A DNA stretch of 64,000 nucleotides. Origin: Deltaproteobacteria bacterium. GTDB lineage: Bacteria; Myxococcota_A; Polyangia; HGW-17. The notes under the pieces were generated by a model. That model was not told the DNA's origin. It made no database searches and saw only the letters and a program-made list of their open reading frames with translations. The DNA is taken from assembly GCA_016937155.1 (NCBI GenBank), contig JAFGWM010000005.1:37718-101717 (forward strand), written 5' to 3'. The translations under genes and the position numbers were made by a program. This document shows positions 63,475 to 64,000 of the stretch, piece after piece (position 1 is the first letter of the stretch; each line of letters begins with the position of its first letter).

Positions 63475-64000
63475 GTGTCAACGGTTATCTGTAAACAATG
63501 TGGTCGCGAAAATCGTTCTCACTTCAAGTTCTGTCTTGGTTGCGGGACTGAATTAAACAAGGACAATATAATAGTAAAACCTGAGGCTACAATACCTCCT
63601 GCCGCGGTGCCATTACCCGATCCTCCTCCCGGAAGAAGAGGTATGGCAAATGCCCCCACAATGGCAGCTGCAAGTGGAGCAGAACTGGCTGAATATCTTG
63701 CTCAGCACGGAGTACAGATGCCTGGCCAAAATGCCACATCTCAGCCACCAATGGCGGCTCCGCCGTCAGGTCCGATGGCTTCTCCACCGATGGCGGCTCC
63801 ACCGTCAGCTTCTCCACCAATGGCAGCTCCACCAATGGCGGCTCCACCGTCAGGTCCGATGGCTTCTCCACCAATGGCGGCTCCACCGTCAGGTCCGATG
63901 GCTTCTCCACCGATGGCATCCCCACCGATGGCTTCTCCACCGATGGCATCCCCACCGATGGCATCCCCACCGATGGCATCCCCACCGATGGCATCCCCAC
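63475..64000 (+). CDS. Partial zinc-ribbon protein with MASPP repeats
   Basis: GTG 63475 follows AAGGAGA and opens a frame of at least 175 codons that continues past the window edge. The ORF track lists only its antisense shadow. N-terminus: zinc ribbon CKQCGRENRSHFKFCLGCG, the same kind as in the preceding protein. Then a short Pro-rich segment and a region of Met/Ala/Ser/Pro repeats (MASPP, MAAPP and GPMASPP). From about 63898 the repeats become nearly perfect 15-nt units. An FHA or other domain may follow downstream. The preceding FHA protein is probably its partner. Confidence 0.8.
   Translation, partial: MSTVICKQCGRENRSHFKFCLGCGTELNKDNIIVKPEATIPPAAVPLPDPPPGRRGMANAPTMAAASGAELAEYLAQHGVQMPGQNATSQPPMAAPPSGPMASPPMAAPPSASPPMAAPPMAAPPSGPMASPPMAAPPSGPMASPPMASPPMASPPMASPPMASPPMASPPMASP
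63751..64000 (+). repeat. 15-nt tandem repeat ATGGCATCCCCACCG
   Basis: Imperfect copies of a 15-nt unit (ATGGCxxCxCCACCx) encode MA(S/A)PP. Variation between GCTTCT and GCATCC for Ala-Ser shows subfamilies; the last six units are almost identical, which suggests recent expansion. It continues beyond the window, so the number is unknown. Confidence 0.85.

Noticed and set aside
63587-64000. Minus-strand 137-residue ORF with MPSVG repeats
   Set aside because: Antisense shadow of the GTG-start plus-strand gene at 63475; the apparent repeat is the reverse reading of the 15-nt unit.
1-64000. tRNA, rRNA, CRISPR or insertion sequences
   Set aside because: No cloverleaf, rRNA signature, regular spacer-repeat array or transposase was seen in any intergenic region.

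Overview
The window is a dense, roughly 40% GC bacterial chromosome segment with Gram-negative features: a flagellar type III export operon, a TatA homologue, a CpoB/YbgF-like protein, and about ten predicted lipoproteins with clear lipoboxes. Several protein types are typical of the old Deltaproteobacteria, especially Myxococcota-like lineages: an MJ0042/CXXC zinc-ribbon plus GYF-like plus TPR protein, zinc-ribbon/FHA proteins, DUF4215-like Cys-rich repeats, cNMP-binding domains fused to transporter-like membrane domains, and a DUF4388-like protein. The phylum assignment is inference; no rRNA, tRNA, CRISPR array or intact insertion sequence was seen.

Layout. (1) 1-10886, plus strand, one tightly packed run: C-terminal fragment of an unknown gene, tatA, a membrane-anchored spermidine-synthase-like protein, a zinc-ribbon/TPR membrane protein, an SppA lipoprotein, an unknown two-TM protein, a double cNMP-binding protein, a flippase-like (LPG-synthase-TM) protein and moeA. 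(2) 10847-17722, minus strand: a group formed by a sigma-70 family factor, an FmdB-type zinc ribbon, a CDP-alcohol phosphatidyltransferase and a COG2509-like FAD oxidoreductase, plus a DUF58/transglutaminase pair. (3) 17814-20064: a two-gene unit encoding a DUF4388-like protein and a PD-(D/E)XK-like protein whose ExK lysine position is Met. (4) 20051-23924: a poly-HAMP chemoreceptor with a good sigma-28 promoter, a GNAT protein and a lipoprotein. (5) 24036-25970: a strongly expressed-looking Cys-rich repeat lipoprotein. (6) 26224-34622, minus strand, an apparent three-gene operon: a lipoprotein with a stand-alone Lon (S16) protease domain, an aminopeptidase P, and a 1529-residue protein ending in a GxSxG hydrolase-like domain. 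(7) 34774-38911: an Npt/MFS-like transporter with a C-terminal cNMP sensor, followed by an exported HAD phosphatase. (8) 38912-45881: small single genes (hemerythrin, response regulator, a CBS-phosphomannose-isomerase fusion, lipoproteins, a beta-lactamase-fold hydrolase, a GyrI-like protein under a striking palindrome, a thioredoxin, trmL). (9) 46011-56890: flagellar operon fliN-O-P-Q-R-flhB-flhA-flhF-flhG-fliA-flgF-flgG. (10) 57015-64000: twin TSP3-repeat lipoproteins, kbl, sfsA, a CpoB-like/LysM pair, and two zinc-ribbon proteins, the last running off the window with a long MASPP repeat. The ORF track misses that last gene and offers only its antisense shadow.

How the genes fit together. 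The flagellar block supplies the export gate (FliPQR, FlhA, FlhB), a switch component (FliN), placement and number control (FlhF, FlhG), the flagellar sigma factor (FliA) and two rod proteins. FliA probably also transcribes the chemoreceptor at 20051-22624, through the TAAA-N15-CCGAT promoter upstream of it. FlhB carries NPTE in place of the usual NPTH. The least conventional parts are the Lon-lipoprotein/aminopeptidase/giant-hydrolase operon with its divergent cNMP-transporter/phosphatase pair, the DUF4388-like/PD-(D/E)XK-like pair, the CBS-PMI fusion, the 18-bp palindrome inside the gyrI-like promoter, and the CCAG/CTGG inverted repeats in the FHA gene leader.
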